A DNA stretch of 64,000 nt from contig CANNFM010000007.1 of the NCBI GenBank assembly GCA_947503835.1, forward strand, positions 164,809 through 228,808, in the 5' to 3' direction. The stretch is from an uncultured Aquimarina sp. Its GTDB lineage: Bacteria > Bacteroidota > Bacteroidia > Flavobacteriales > Flavobacteriaceae. Each line of letters starts with the position of its first letter. Position 1 is the stretch's first letter. Of the stretch, positions 27,423 to 38,800 are shown piece by piece. Made by a program: the position numbers and the translations under genes. The notes beneath the pieces are model-generated. The model was not told the origin of the DNA, did no database searches, and saw only the letters and a program-made list of their open reading frames with translations.

Positions 27423-27457
27423 GTTCTGGATCTATAGGTAGTTGAAGATTCAGAACT
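27422..27457. repeat. 36-bp palindromic element, copy 1 (inverted)
   Basis: Arms agttctg and cagaact enclose a core that on the reverse strand reads GATCTTCAACTA followed by TAGATCC-like sequence. Copies occur at 42121-42156 and 52179-52214 in the opposite orientation. It starts at the stop codon of the AraC-type gene and may act as its terminator. Confidence 0.7.
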
Positions 27458-27542
27458 TCTATTTTAAATCTATATCCTATACTTGCCCCTTTAAATTAAA
27501 AAACAAATAAAATTTCATAATACAGATCAAACATACAATCAA

Positions 27543-29225
27543 ATGAAGAATAAATTTAATTATATTTTAGGTATACATTTATTATTTTCTACACTCTTAC
27601 TATCACAAACCACTACTTTTGGCGACAATGCCGGTACTCAAGGTGCGCAAAGTAGTTTCTTTGGATACGAAGCAGGAACAGTAAATACTGCAAGCGACAA
27701 TACCTTTATTGGTACATTTTCTGGAAATAGCAATACTACAGGTTTTAAAAATGTATTTGTAGGTACCTCTGCAGGTAAAACAAACACAACAGGGCAAGAC
27801 AATGTTTTTGTAGGAAGAAGTTCTGGGTTTTCTAATCAAACCGGTAGACGCAATGTATTTCTAGGGCGTAGTACAGGATATTCAAATTTTTCTGCCTCTA
27901 ATAATGTTTTCATAGGGTATTCTACAGGATTATCAAATACTATAGGAACCGAAAATACATTTATTGGTACTGAATCTGGAGTTAAAAACAGAAATGGAAA
28001 TTGGAATGTATTTTTAGGGTCGCAAGCCGGAAGAAATAGCAATACTGGTTCTCATAATGTATTTCTAGGTGTTCAATCTGGTTTTACCAATACTACAGGA
28101 TACAATAATGTATTTGTGGGTAGAGATGCTGGTTTCTATAATGAAACTGGTGGCATAAACACCTTTTTAGGAAGTGGCTCTGGTAAAAACACCAAAAATG
28201 GTAATGGTAATGTATACTTAGGAGCCAATACTGGTCTCAACAATATAAGCGGTAGAGACAATGTTTTCATCGGATCACATGCAGGGTACAATGAACTTGG
28301 AAGCAATAAGTTGTATATCGAAAATTCGACAACAGATACCCCATTGATTTACGGGGATTTTGGAGCCAATAAAGTAGGAATTAACACAAAGGAGATTCCA
28401 TCGACAAGTACTTTTGCCGTGAAAGGAAATTCAACTTTTAATGGAAATATAAAGGCGAATATCGGAGTTTTCGATTCTAGTAGTTTGGGAAATAATGGGT
28501 GGATTCCTGTTTCTATAGGTCGTGAGTATAAAACAAACCGAAGAACCTTTGAGTTTGTTGTTGATCCTACCAATACAGGTTCTGGATATACTGCATTCGG
28601 AATAACAGATCAATCAGAAAATTTAAGACATGATTTTGTTTCTAATAATAAGGATACCTGGATAGATTTAGATGATCACAAAGGAACTCATTTCTTTAAA
28701 TTAAATAGATCAGAAACAGCGCCTGGCAAATTTGCTACTTATATTCATATGCCTACTTCAGATGCTAGGATGGTTATAGGACAATATGGAGGATATTTAG
28801 AAGACAAAGGATATAAATTGGTTGTAAATAATGGAGGGGCATTAGTAAATGGTGATTTAATCGCAAATGGTAATGTAGGCATTGGTACAAACGACCCTGG
28901 AGCATATAAACTAGCCGTAAACGGTAACGTACATGCAAAAGAAGTAACGGTAGACCTTATAGGCTGGCCTGATTATGTTTTTGAAGAAAATTACACCCTA
29001 CCTACCCTATCTCAAGTAGAACAACACATCAAAGAAAAAGGTCATTTGGTGAACATCCCATCGGCTAAAGAAGTTGAAGAAAATGGAGTTCAATTAGGTG
29101 AAATGAATAAAAAACTACTTGAAAAAATAGAAGAACTTACCCTTTACGCTATTGCTCAGCAGAAGCAATTAAAAGAACAAGAAGCTAGACTTAAAAAACT
29201 TGAAGCTTTATTAAACAAGAACTAA
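27543..29225 (+). CDS. Secreted beta-solenoid tail-fibre-like protein with C-terminal coiled coil
   Basis: A 560-residue protein with a signal peptide (ILGIHLLFSTLLLSQ). Residues about 35-265 contain thirteen NVFVG-like strands, mostly in strict 17-residue units of the form N-[VT]-F-[IVL]-G-x-x-[AS]-G-x-x-N-x-x-G-x-x, a beta-solenoid or trimeric adhesin-head pattern. Residues about 305-460 are a globular segment almost identical to the protein at 42262. Next come GWPDYVFEENY and NIPSAKEVEENGVQLGEMN, then a C-terminal coiled coil (ELTLYAIAQQKQLKEQEARL). It resembles flavobacterial tail-fibre-like proteins. It heads RHS locus 1, and the second RHS locus starts with a relative, so the family probably serves the RHS products, for example as a surface or delivery partner. 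Confidence 0.8.
   Translation: MKNKFNYILGIHLLFSTLLLSQTTTFGDNAGTQGAQSSFFGYEAGTVNTASDNTFIGTFSGNSNTTGFKNVFVGTSAGKTNTTGQDNVFVGRSSGFSNQTGRRNVFLGRSTGYSNFSASNNVFIGYSTGLSNTIGTENTFIGTESGVKNRNGNWNVFLGSQAGRNSNTGSHNVFLGVQSGFTNTTGYNNVFVGRDAGFYNETGGINTFLGSGSGKNTKNGNGNVYLGANTGLNNISGRDNVFIGSHAGYNELGSNKLYIENSTTDTPLIYGDFGANKVGINTKEIPSTSTFAVKGNSTFNGNIKANIGVFDSSSLGNNGWIPVSIGREYKTNRRTFEFVVDPTNTGSGYTAFGITDQSENLRHDFVSNNKDTWIDLDDHKGTHFFKLNRSETAPGKFATYIHMPTSDARMVIGQYGGYLEDKGYKLVVNNGGALVNGDLIANGNVGIGTNDPGAYKLAVNGNVHAKEVTVDLIGWPDYVFEENYTLPTLSQVEQHIKEKGHLVNIPSAKEVEENGVQLGEMNKKLLEKIEELTLYAIAQQKQLKEQEARLKKLEALLNKN
28467..28925 (+). repeat. 459-bp duplicated coding segment (partner 42589-43047)
   Basis: The two stretches align without gaps and differ at only scattered, mostly synonymous positions. 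They encode the shared globular segment of the two tail-fibre-like proteins, so recent duplication or gene conversion between the loci is likely. Confidence 0.8.
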
Positions 29226-29296
29226 AACCAAAATAAAAATTTATAACTATAAGCTCCCGACTTCAGACACCTGACCTCGAGCTAAAAACGCAAAGA

Positions 29297-29830
29297 ATGA
29301 ACAAATTAGCATTACCCATTGCCATTTTTGCCCTTATCGCATCAGCAGGATCATTTTTCTTCCTACAATCTTCATCAGAACTAGTCTATGTAGATGTAAA
29401 CAAGCTATTGGATGGCTATAAAAGAACTGCAATAGTAAAAGCAGAATTTGATGAAAAGGCCAAGGTTATGAAATCTAATGTAGATAGTTTAGTTGCTAAC
29501 TGGCAAGATGAGCTTAAGGCCTATGAAAAAGAGCGTAGCTCGATGTCTATAAAAGAGGTAGAACTCAAACAAGAGTTATTGGCCAACAAGCAGCAACAAA
29601 TCAATAATTATCAACAAGCTGTGCAAAAACAATTGGTTGAAGAGGATAAAAAAATAACCCAGACTGTGATCAATGATATTAATGACTTTGTAAAGGAATA
29701 TGGTAAGACAAAAGGATACAAAGTGATCTTTGGCGCTACCGGAAATGGTACGATTATGTATGGCGAAGAGTCTTCAGATCTCACCGGTCAAGTATTAGAA
29801 GAGCTTAATGCTGAGTTTGAAGGGAAATAA
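29297..29830 (+). CDS. OmpH/Skp-family periplasmic chaperone-like protein
   Basis: A 177-residue protein with an N-terminal signal or membrane segment (LALPIAIFALIASAGSFFF). The mature part has the OmpH/Skp shape: a short strand (ELVYVDVNKLLDGYKRT), a long helical hairpin or coiled coil at about residues 45-130 (ELKQELLANKQQQINNYQ) and a closing strand (YKVIFGATGNGTIMYG). Family members hold unfolded outer-membrane or secreted proteins in the periplasm. It lies between the tail-fibre-like gene and the large RHS genes, so it may assist export or folding of these very large products. There is no equivalent in RHS locus 2. Confidence 0.88.
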   Translation: MNKLALPIAIFALIASAGSFFFLQSSSELVYVDVNKLLDGYKRTAIVKAEFDEKAKVMKSNVDSLVANWQDELKAYEKERSSMSIKEVELKQELLANKQQQINNYQQAVQKQLVEEDKKITQTVINDINDFVKEYGKTKGYKVIFGATGNGTIMYGEESSDLTGQVLEELNAEFEGK

Positions 29831-29932
29831 AGCTGGAAGCTTGAAGTCAGAAGACGGAAGTAAAAAAGACTTTTGATTTCGGACAATAAAAAGTAAACAT
29901 TGAAAAAAAACAAAGCCAAAAATATAATAATT

Positions 29933-29948
29933 CCCCCTTCGAAGGGGG
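29933..29948. repeat. CCCCCTTCGAAGGGGG palindrome of a dispersed repeat
   Basis: A perfect 16-bp palindrome followed by ttaggggg directly before the ATG at 29957. I recall this string as a common flavobacterial intergenic repeat. It may form a hairpin that hides the translation start of the lipoprotein gene. Confidence 0.55.
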
Positions 29949-29956
29949 TTAGGGGG

Positions 29957-30556
29957 ATGTTAAAAGTTATTTTAATAGTAACAGGGTTACTCCTGACCTC
30001 CTGCTCCACCAAAACCTTTGACACCTCAGAGGAGTTGATGCAGTATATCCAGCAACCAGAGAATGAATATGTATATACTAAAACGGTAAATGGAGTAGAT
30101 TTTTCAATACTGTATAAGCCTACAGATTTACTGGTGGATCAAGAATTAATAGATGATGCAGAAGCTTCTAGAGTGGATAGCTTACGTAGTAAATATGGCA
30201 AGTATTTGTATTTCATCTTATCGATGTCTAAAAACAACCAGGAGTTATTAAGCAATGTAGCAGGTAACAAACAACAATTTGGAGCTATGGTAAATCAATT
30301 GGCCTTTGGAATGGAACAAAAAGTACATCTATATACCCCAAAAAAAGATACGATTGCGATGGCCGATTATATCTATCCCAGGATGTATGGTATGAGTGGG
30401 TCAACAACCATGTTGTTGGTATATCCAAGAGAAGAGGATATAAAAAATGAAGAGTATCTCAATATAACGATAGAAGATCTAGGGTTTTATACCGGGGAGG
30501 TAAAATTTAAGATCCCAACAGGGATAATTAACAACGAGTTAAAAATAAATTTTTAA
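29957..30556 (+). CDS. Hypothetical lipoprotein of RHS locus 1
   Basis: A 199-residue protein when started at ATG 29957. This start gives a clean lipoprotein signal (MLKVILIVTGLLLTSC, lipid on Cys16). An upstream in-frame TTG would add 19 residues encoded by a dispersed repeat and is unlikely. The mature part has a helix (TSEELMQYIQQPENEY), a strand-rich domain (VNGVDFSILYKPTDLLV) and an end with ITIEDLGFYTGEVKFKIP. I do not recognise the family. It lies between the OmpH-like chaperone and the RHS N-half gene on the same strand, so a structural or assembly role in the same locus is possible. Confidence 0.75.
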   Translation: MLKVILIVTGLLLTSCSTKTFDTSEELMQYIQQPENEYVYTKTVNGVDFSILYKPTDLLVDQELIDDAEASRVDSLRSKYGKYLYFILSMSKNNQELLSNVAGNKQQFGAMVNQLAFGMEQKVHLYTPKKDTIAMADYIYPRMYGMSGSTTMLLVYPREEDIKNEEYLNITIEDLGFYTGEVKFKIPTGIINNELKINF

Positions 30557-30901
30557 GACGGAAGCTAGAAGTTAGAGGACGGAAGAATTAAAATCTTTGG
30601 ATTGTAGATTTCAGTCTTCCAACTTAAAAACATTTGTTGTTATGCTCAAAAACACCTGACTTCGGACTTCCGACCTCAGGCACTAGAATAAAAACAATGT
30701 CAGTTCGAGTAATCGGATGCTTCGACAAGCTCAGCACAGGCAGGAGGATCGTATCGAGAACAAATAGAAACAAAAACACACCTGACTTCGGGCATCCGAC
30801 TTCAGGCAACATAAAACCATCAAACCATAAACCTGATGAAGAACACCAGAACATTTTTTCAAAAGAAATTTCCGACCTCGGACTTCCGACCTCGGACATC
30901 T
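30557..30901. repeat. Cluster of GACTTCCGACCTC-type repeats
   Basis: Related GC-richer strings occur at about 30557-30583 (ggaagctagaagttagagg), 30655-30680 (gacttcggacttccgacctc), 30783-30806 (gacttcgggcatccgacttc) and 30870-30900. Further copies are near 29260 and 29835. They occur in both orientations and contrast with the AT-rich surroundings. A TTCGACAAGCTCAG element lies near 30722. The last copy extends into the coding region of the RHS gene that starts at 30836. Confidence 0.65.
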
Positions 30902-33900
30902 AAAACCAAATTCTCACATCGAGTTTTAGCCGTGTTTTTTGCACTCACTTTTTTGCAAACTCTTATTCCGTACAATCAGTTATGGGCCAATAACAATGGG
31001 CCTAAAGCACCAGAAGCGGGAGCTTTTGAGCCTGTAGATGCTACCGATATGGTCAATTTATTGACAGGGGATTTATCCTATGTCTTACCATTATTAAATG
31101 TACCTAGCCCAGAAGGTGGATATCCTTTAGCACTATCCTATCATGCTGGTATCGCTATGGATCAGGAAGCCTCCTGGGTTGGATTAGGATGGAATTTAAA
31201 TCCAGGAGCGATTAACAGATCCATAAATGGTTTTCCTGATGATTATAGAAACTCTACATTTAAGGAGTATTTTTATGATGAGGGAGGCAGTGAAGAGATT
31301 TATAATTTGTCTGTAGGGTATGGTTCTGCTGAAGGTACGTATTCTATTGGCTTAGGTTTTTCATGGGGTAGTAACAAATCGTTAACTGGTTCAATTAGTA
31401 TTAGCGGTGGTGTTGCGGGAGCTAGTTTTGGAGGAAAATTTTCTACGGATGATAGATCAGCTTCAGTAAATGGAGGTTTTACTTACGCTGGTTTATCGTT
31501 TGGCGCTAGTATTGGCACAGATGGTGTGGGTATAAATGCCGGATTTAGCAATAATGGCACTGGATTTAGTATTGGGGTTCATTCTAGTGGTCGTACTTCA
31601 ATAGGCATAGATATGGCCTCAGGAAAAAATAATAGTATTGGATTAGATCTTTCCTTTAGCAAAAGTGGTTTTAGTATTTCTGGTAGTGTAAAAAATAGAG
31701 ATCATAATGGAAAAACCGTCGGAGGTTTTGGTACAGGAATTAGGCTAAGTTATGATAACCCTATTGATTCTGGTGATTATATTACCAAACAAAGTGGGTA
31801 TCATTTTCCTATCATCATTCCAACACCTTATGGGATTTTTTCGGCTTCATTTGGAAAACAAAAATTAGAATGGTATTTGAATAAAACTGAAACAAACTCT
31901 ATTTCAGGACCATTGTACTTTAATTTTGCACAACAAGATTCTGGTGCTTGGAGATGTCGATATTTTGAACGTGGAGAACAGCGTAGGTATAGATATCATT
32001 TTGTTCCTACAAGTGATCATGTTCACCCTAGCTCCGTGTATACTGTATCATGGGCATCTCGTGCTCAATTTTTCATGGACGTTCATGAGCTTTCTCTTAC
32101 TGGTAATTCTGTAGATGATAAAACACAACTTGATCATAATAACGCGACCTTTCCAAATTATGATAAGTATAATGTAGATGCACAGGGTTTATCGGGTACT
32201 ATTTCTCCTCGTATTTTTGAAAGTGGAGCACTTTTGGGATTGAGCAAGGAGCATTCTGACGGATATAGACTAAGTTACTCTAGTTTTGACGATGCGAGTA
32301 TATTAGGTTTCGAGGGACGCCCACATTTTTATTTTGACAATGAGTATTCTTCTTATTTAGGAGTGAATGAAACAAGTTTCATAGATGCAGCAACTACTAC
32401 AGATAACATTTTTGAGTATCATGAGAATTCTGTTCAGACTCCGTTAAATAGAAGAAAAACTTCAAAACACATTGAATATTTCGCAAATGACGAAATTGAA
32501 AATAATTTAAGCAGTGTTTTAGGGAGGGGGTTTTTAAAACCTCACAATTCAACAATTGACAGAACAAACTGCCCAAAAAATGGTATAGGAGCTTATACCA
32601 TAACTGGATCAAACGGTAAAAAATTCCATTACTCATTACCAGTTTACAATTATGAAACCCTTACCAGAAGTTTTGGTATGAAAGATAATAAACCTGAAGC
32701 CAGTTCTTATTTTGAAAAAACACAAGTTGAACCCTATGCAACACATTGGTTGTTAACAGCAGTAACAGGTCCGGATTTTATAGACAAAAATAATAATGGT
32801 TATGCAGACGAAGGTGATTATGGGTATTGGGTAAACTTTGAATACGGAAAATGGTCTGAAGCGTATACTTGGAAGGCCCCATATGCAGAAGATTATATTA
32901 TTTCTGAGGATGACCCAAATATAAAATCGACCTATATAGGAGTAAAAGATATTTATTATTTAAACAAAGTAAAAACACGTACTCATGCAGCTTTATTCAT
33001 AAAATCTCTTCGTGAAGACGACATCAGTCATTTGTGGGAATATAGAACAGTATCTGGGAATAATCCCAATTCTGGTCAATTTAATACTCCAAGATTTATT
33101 GTACCGTCACAAAAATCATTGAAATTAGACAAAATTATTCTTGTAAAAAACGAACATGATACTGTAGATAAAACTTCTGGGGATTTAATTGCAAATCCCA
33201 ATAGTTCGGTTTGGGTAAGTATACCCAGAGAAGGTAATAGAAATGCATTCTATAATCTACAAGATAATATTATTGATTACAAAGACGACCTTAATACCGC
33301 TGAGGTAAATGCAATAAAAGTGATCGATTTTAAATACAAAGCTCCCAATAATTCATTGGCAAAAGGAACTCCACATACTTCTAATAGCGAATATGGAAGG
33401 TTAACCTTAGAAAGTGCTGATTTTAAAGGTAAAAGAGGAACTAAAGTGATACCTCCGTATACTTTTGAATACTCAAATCATGATAGTACTTTCAATATTG
33501 ATAATAAAAGTGCTTGGGGCTATCATAAAGAATTCCCTCAAACATGGTCTTTGAATAAAATTGTAACTCCAGAAGGAGGGAAAATAGAAATAGATTACGA
33601 AAATCATGAATTTAAATCTGTTATAGATCACGAGTTTCAAAAAAGAAATGCTTCAAACTCAACGAGTACTGTAAATTATACATTTGAACTTGATGATATC
33701 TACAACTTCCAAATAAATGATTCTGTGTATATTGATTTATTTTCTCGAAGAAAAGTTGGTCCCTTCAATGATTGCGACGAAGTAAGACAATATTATAAAG
33801 GGCCAGGGAAAATTACTAATATAGATGAAAACTCGGTTACCGTAATACCAACGGGTACAATCACAACTGTAAATTGGAACAATCCATTTACCTGCAATAA

Positions 33901-35836
33901 TACCTTTAATATCACCACAACTTTTTACGCCAATAGTGATGTTATATATACAAAAGGTGCAGGAGTACGAGTAAAAAATATTAAAACTAGTACTGGTACA
34001 GAAAACTATCAAGTTAGTCATAGCTATAACAAAAATGGCACCGCAAGTGGTTATATAAGTTATGTTCCGTTTGCTCCTGAACTTCAAAAAGAATTACCAT
34101 ATAGTTCTGAACTCCCGCCTCCTAAAGTTATGTATGAATATGTAACCGTTGTTAATAAAGATATTAATGATAATCCATATGGTATCAAAAAACAATATCA
34201 CTTTAGTGTATTAAAAAGTAAAACCGAAAATGAGGCAAAATTTGAGGAGTTTTACGAAATAAAAACAACGGAACAAACACATTTTAATGAATCAAAGAAC
34301 ATAGATATAAGTATAAAAAATATCTTAATAGAAGATAATCTATCAGCTATTGGTCAGGTATTGGATATAGAAACTTATAATCAAAGAGGTCAACTCTTAA
34401 ACAAAGTAGAAAATAATTATTTTTCTAAAGACAATAGAGATAATGACCAAGGTACAATACAAGAATCTTTTCAAACCTATAAAATAGCAGACTATGACAC
34501 ATATAACCCGAGTGCAAAGTATTTAATCAACTCCACGAGTAAAAGAACGTATTCTCCAGCAATAAAGAGTACTAATAATATAGCAGAAACGTATTCTAAT
34601 ACAACGTACTTTGATAAATATAATTATATATCTGGGCTAGTAACCGAATCCAGAACAATATCAAGTGATAATATAGAATACAAGACTAAAGTATTTCCAG
34701 CATTTACAATTCCTGAATATTCTGGTAATTCTAATGGGTACGGTATGGGTTCAAAAGTTGACAACCCAACCAATAAAAATATGCTGACCCAAACCGCTGC
34801 TTCACTCACTCAAGTTAAAGATGGTCTTGTATGGAGCACCATTAATGCTAATATGACTACATGGAATAATGATTGGCAATATCGTAAGTCTGATGGTTCT
34901 TTAGAACCTACTCCAACTGATAATGCAAAAATATGGCGTAAGCATAAAAACTTTATATGGAAAGGAGATATAGACAGCGATGGGGCTTATGTGGGTTATA
35001 CAAGTGACTTTGATAATTTTAACTGGACTCTTGGAGCTTCTCAAGCTAATTCTAAATGGATAAACACCTCTACAACTATATTATACGACCATTACTCTAC
35101 GCCACTAGAATCTGAAGATATTAATGGTAATAGAGCATCCACAAAAATGGGTGATAATTATAGTAAAGTGATCGCAGTGGCGAATGCAAAGTATACCGAT
35201 ATGTATTACAGTGGTGCAGAATACATAGCAGAAAATAGTAACGATAACGGCACTTATTTAGATGGTGAAGTAAAAACCTATGGTAATATAATTGCTGTAG
35301 AAGATGCACATACGGGTAATCATGTTATACAGGTAAATGGGCAAAATGCCTTTGAAGTTATCCTACCCGAGGATTCAGATCGAACTGGCGAAAACTCGAA
35401 ATACAAAGTTTCTGTATGGGTACGCAAAGGGCAAGAAAACAATGTGGGGATAATGGTTCAAAATGGCACAAACTTCCCACGAGTTTCTGACTTTAAAAAT
35501 ACCGAAACCATAGTCGCAGGAGATTGGGTATTACTTAACGGGTATATAGACATCCTGGCTAATAAAGCCATAGTAAGTATAACGGCTAATGGTACAACAG
35601 ATCTAGATGATTTCAGACTGCTCCCGCTATCTTCTAGCATGACCAACTATGTGTATAACGAGTGGGATGAGCTTAGCCATATTATAGGAGCCAATGGATT
35701 GTCTACCAAATACGAATATGACGATGCAGGAAGGTTGAAAAAGATCTATGCAGAAGTTTTAGATACACCTACGATAACCGGAGGATTCAAAAAAACTTCA
35801 GAAAACAGATATAACTATAAACATCTTAATCGATAA
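30836..35836 (+). CDS. RHS/SpvB-like N-terminal half protein, locus 1
   Basis: A 1666-residue exported protein. Residues 12-22 are encoded by a dispersed repeat, and the real signal peptide comes after it (about 29-51, VLAVFFALTFLQTLIPY, cut after Ala51). The segment NLLTGDLSYVLPLLNVPSPEGGYPL, then SWVGLGWNLNPG, is the hallmark SpvB/RHS shell start (here quoted in pieces). A Gly/Ser-rich beta stretch lies at about 155-300. A carbohydrate-binding-like sandwich is at about 1480-1590, and the end carries YD-type repeats (YVYNEWDELSHI, YEYDDAGRLKKIY). It has no toxin tip. Three bases separate it from the RHS-core gene, so together they equal one split RHS toxin. Confidence 0.85.
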   Translation: MKNTRTFFQKKFPTSDFRPRTSKTKFSHRVLAVFFALTFLQTLIPYNQLWANNNGPKAPEAGAFEPVDATDMVNLLTGDLSYVLPLLNVPSPEGGYPLALSYHAGIAMDQEASWVGLGWNLNPGAINRSINGFPDDYRNSTFKEYFYDEGGSEEIYNLSVGYGSAEGTYSIGLGFSWGSNKSLTGSISISGGVAGASFGGKFSTDDRSASVNGGFTYAGLSFGASIGTDGVGINAGFSNNGTGFSIGVHSSGRTSIGIDMASGKNNSIGLDLSFSKSGFSISGSVKNRDHNGKTVGGFGTGIRLSYDNPIDSGDYITKQSGYHFPIIIPTPYGIFSASFGKQKLEWYLNKTETNSISGPLYFNFAQQDSGAWRCRYFERGEQRRYRYHFVPTSDHVHPSSVYTVSWASRAQFFMDVHELSLTGNSVDDKTQLDHNNATFPNYDKYNVDAQGLSGTISPRIFESGALLGLSKEHSDGYRLSYSSFDDASILGFEGRPHFYFDNEYSSYLGVNETSFIDAATTTDNIFEYHENSVQTPLNRRKTSKHIEYFANDEIENNLSSVLGRGFLKPHNSTIDRTNCPKNGIGAYTITGSNGKKFHYSLPVYNYETLTRSFGMKDNKPEASSYFEKTQVEPYATHWLLTAVTGPDFIDKNNNGYADEGDYGYWVNFEYGKWSEAYTWKAPYAEDYIISEDDPNIKSTYIGVKDIYYLNKVKTRTHAALFIKSLREDDISHLWEYRTVSGNNPNSGQFNTPRFIVPSQKSLKLDKIILVKNEHDTVDKTSGDLIANPNSSVWVSIPREGNRNAFYNLQDNIIDYKDDLNTAEVNAIKVIDFKYKAPNNSLAKGTPHTSNSEYGRLTLESADFKGKRGTKVIPPYTFEYSNHDSTFNIDNKSAWGYHKEFPQTWSLNKIVTPEGGKIEIDYENHEFKSVIDHEFQKRNASNSTSTVNYTFELDDIYNFQINDSVYIDLFSRRKVGPFNDCDEVRQYYKGPGKITNIDENSVTVIPTGTITTVNWNNPFTCNNTFNITTTFYANSDVIYTKGAGVRVKNIKTSTGTENYQVSHSYNKNGTASGYISYVPFAPELQKELPYSSELPPPKVMYEYVTVVNKDINDNPYGIKKQYHFSVLKSKTENEAKFEEFYEIKTTEQTHFNESKNIDISIKNILIEDNLSAIGQVLDIETYNQRGQLLNKVENNYFSKDNRDNDQGTIQESFQTYKIADYDTYNPSAKYLINSTSKRTYSPAIKSTNNIAETYSNTTYFDKYNYISGLVTESRTISSDNIEYKTKVFPAFTIPEYSGNSNGYGMGSKVDNPTNKNMLTQTAASLTQVKDGLVWSTINANMTTWNNDWQYRKSDGSLEPTPTDNAKIWRKHKNFIWKGDIDSDGAYVGYTSDFDNFNWTLGASQANSKWINTSTTILYDHYSTPLESEDINGNRASTKMGDNYSKVIAVANAKYTDMYYSGAEYIAENSNDNGTYLDGEVKTYGNIIAVEDAHTGNHVIQVNGQNAFEVILPEDSDRTGENSKYKVSVWVRKGQENNVGIMVQNGTNFPRVSDFKNTETIVAGDWVLLNGYIDILANKAIVSITANGTTDLDDFRLLPLSSSMTNYVYNEWDELSHIIGANGLSTKYEYDDAGRLKKIYAEVLDTPTITGGFKKTSENRYNYKHLNR

Positions 35837-35839
35837 CTT

Positions 35840-38800
35840 ATGAAAATCAATATAAACCACATAGGTATCCACGTCATACTCTTATTTTTCTTATTCGGAT
35901 GGCTTAATCAAGCTAACGCTCAAAGTGGAGGGTGTTTTCAATATGATTCTGCTCAGACATATCATTATGTTGAACAATCTGCTGGATCTATTACATTTAA
36001 TTATACACTAAAAGATTTTTCATGTCAACCAATCGTTGGAGAATTGATACCCAATTGGATTACCATAAATAATTTTTTAAATGGTACTATAGGAACATTA
36101 ACAATCAATTATGCGGTAAATCAAACTTCAACAGAAAGAGAGGCTTTTATACAACTTGGTACTTCAGTTCCTGTCACTGATTTTGTTCAAATAAGGATTA
36201 AACAGAAAAAAACATGTTATAAATCCTGGTATCCCGATCAAGATAATGATGGATTTGGAGATCATACCTCAGAGCCTTTCGCAAGCTGTACTCAACCTTC
36301 AGGAATGGTAGATAATAATTATGATCTATGCCCTTCTGAACCTAATGATCTTAATAATGGTTGTCCTTATATTTATGATCATGAAAACTATAACTGGGTA
36401 GTTTCTCAAGCCTATGATATTACAGGAAAAGAAATTGGAGCAAGTAAATCATATTTTGATGATTTGGGCAAACCGGTGCAATCACAGAGTTTAGATACCA
36501 AAACAAATAAAATATGGGCTTCACAGACAATATATGATGATCAAGGTAGACCAGCATTATCCACATTGAGTGCACCTATTGGTACTGATTTTGGTTTTAA
36601 AGATGATTTCATTAAAAAGCCAGATAATAGTACATTTTCTTCTAGCGATCTTGGAAGTTTTGTAGCAGATCCAGCTGTAGTTGGTAGTCAACCCAATACT
36701 TTGGGTTGGTATTATAGTGAGAATAATATCGATGACCCTAATACTGAAGAAAAAGAGGGCGAAACCTACCAAGACATTACTTCCCGCCCCTATTCTCGAA
36801 CTATTTTTAGCGGATTAAACCCAGGAACAGCCCTAAAAACTATTGGAGGTAATAAAATGGGAGGCGAATGGAAAAACGGTTATGTCTTTTCTATGCCAGC
36901 CGGGCAAGAATTGACACAGTCGAAGGCTTTTGGAGATACAAAATATGACGGAAATACGTATAAAATTATAAAAACTGTAGCCCGGGATGTACACGGAGTT
37001 GAAAATGTAATTTTTACTGATATCGATGGTAGAACATTAGCAGCAGCTCGCAGTGGTAACGAAGAAGGAAATACGGTAACAAGAACATCCAATGTATATA
37101 TCAAAGAACAAAAATATGTTGATATTCATCTTCCGGCAGGTACCCAAGGTATTTCTATTACGGGAAGTTCTGGTTTAACAATATATGTTTACGATCTGAT
37201 CACAGAAAAAATAGTACATACTGCCTGGGAGAACTTACCTAGTGGCTTTTATAGAATTGTGGTACAAAATACACATGCCTATAATCCTAACTCACCTATT
37301 ACAGTTACCTATAAAGAAAACTATTATGACTACAGCCTAAATGAATATGACAATGTGGGGCGTTTGCTATCATCCTATCAACCCTTAAACAAATTAAAAA
37401 GTGAATTTACATACAATGCATTAGGGCAATTAGAATACACAAAAAGCCCAGATGAAGGTGAAGCTTGGTTTAAGTATCGTAAGGACGGACAGATTCGATA
37501 TTCGCAAAATAGTAAACAAAAGGCCGCCAATCAAATGTCGTACACTAACTATGACTCAAAAGGAAGACCTATTGAAAGTGGCGTATATAAAGGCTTTAAA
37601 CCTATAAATTTTGAATCTCTTAATCCCGATGGTTTAGGATTTCCAGGTTCGCTATCCGAACAGCAGTTTACTACATACGATGCTCTAACACAAGAGGATA
37701 TTAATGCATTACCAGCAAACTATAAAGATCCATCCTTCTTAGCGGGTAATGTCGCCAAAACCCAGAATGAAAACACCACTACATATTATAATTACGATAT
37801 CTATGGTAGAGTACAGTGGATCGTACAAAACATTAACGGGCTTGGAGTAAAAACTATTGATTATGAATACGATCCTGTGAGCAGCCAGGTCACTCAGGTG
37901 ATTTATCAAAAATATGAGGCTGCGGATCGGTTTATCCATAGATACACCTATGATCCAAAAGATTATAGTTTAATCAAAGTAGAAACAGCTACCGATAGTG
38001 ATATGCCTTTTACCGAGCATGCCGCTTACGAGTATTATGAAAAGGGTGGACTAAAACAACTTAATCTAGCGGAAGGATTACAAAAAATAGATTATATATT
38101 TAATCTAAACGGAGCTCTAAAAAGTATCAATCACCCTAACCTTGATGCAACAAGTGATCCAGGAAGAAATGACAATGACTTATTTGGTATGAACCTCCAC
38201 TATTACCAAGGAGATTATGCTCGTAATCCATCATTAACCAAACCAAACGGTATCGACCAATATAATGGCAATATCAAAGCCATGACCTGGAATACTAAAG
38301 GTCAAAACAATAGTGCACCAGACACCTATTATTATACCTATGATAAAAACAATTGGCTAACCGGAGCAAGTTTTAACCAGGCTGTAAATGAAGTAGATCC
38401 AGGCGTGCCTCCTACTTTAATTAAAGATGAAGTAATCGCTGCAACAGAAACAGCCGAAGCTACCCAATCTATAAAAATGAGACCAGGGTTTAAAGTTACT
38501 GCCACTAATGCTCTAACCTTTACTACCAATATTGCTAAAGATGGCACTGTGCAAGACGATGGCGATTATAATGTATCTAATATTACCTATGATGCTAATG
38601 GTAACATACAATCATTGCATCGTAATAAGCATACTGATCCCGAAGTTTCTGGAGGTAGCAATGCTATGGATAAGCTTAGTTACTCCTATGATGCTACAAA
38701 ACCCAACCAGTTAAAACAAGTAATCGATGAAGCAGGAGATGTAGATGGTGCCGATGATATCGATACCCAAACCAATCCTGATAATTATGTCTATAATGAA

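Noticed and set aside
30624..30903. Open frames in both directions over the GACTTCCGACCTC repeats
   Set aside because: They are products of the repeat and translate into repeated peptide fragments without a domain.
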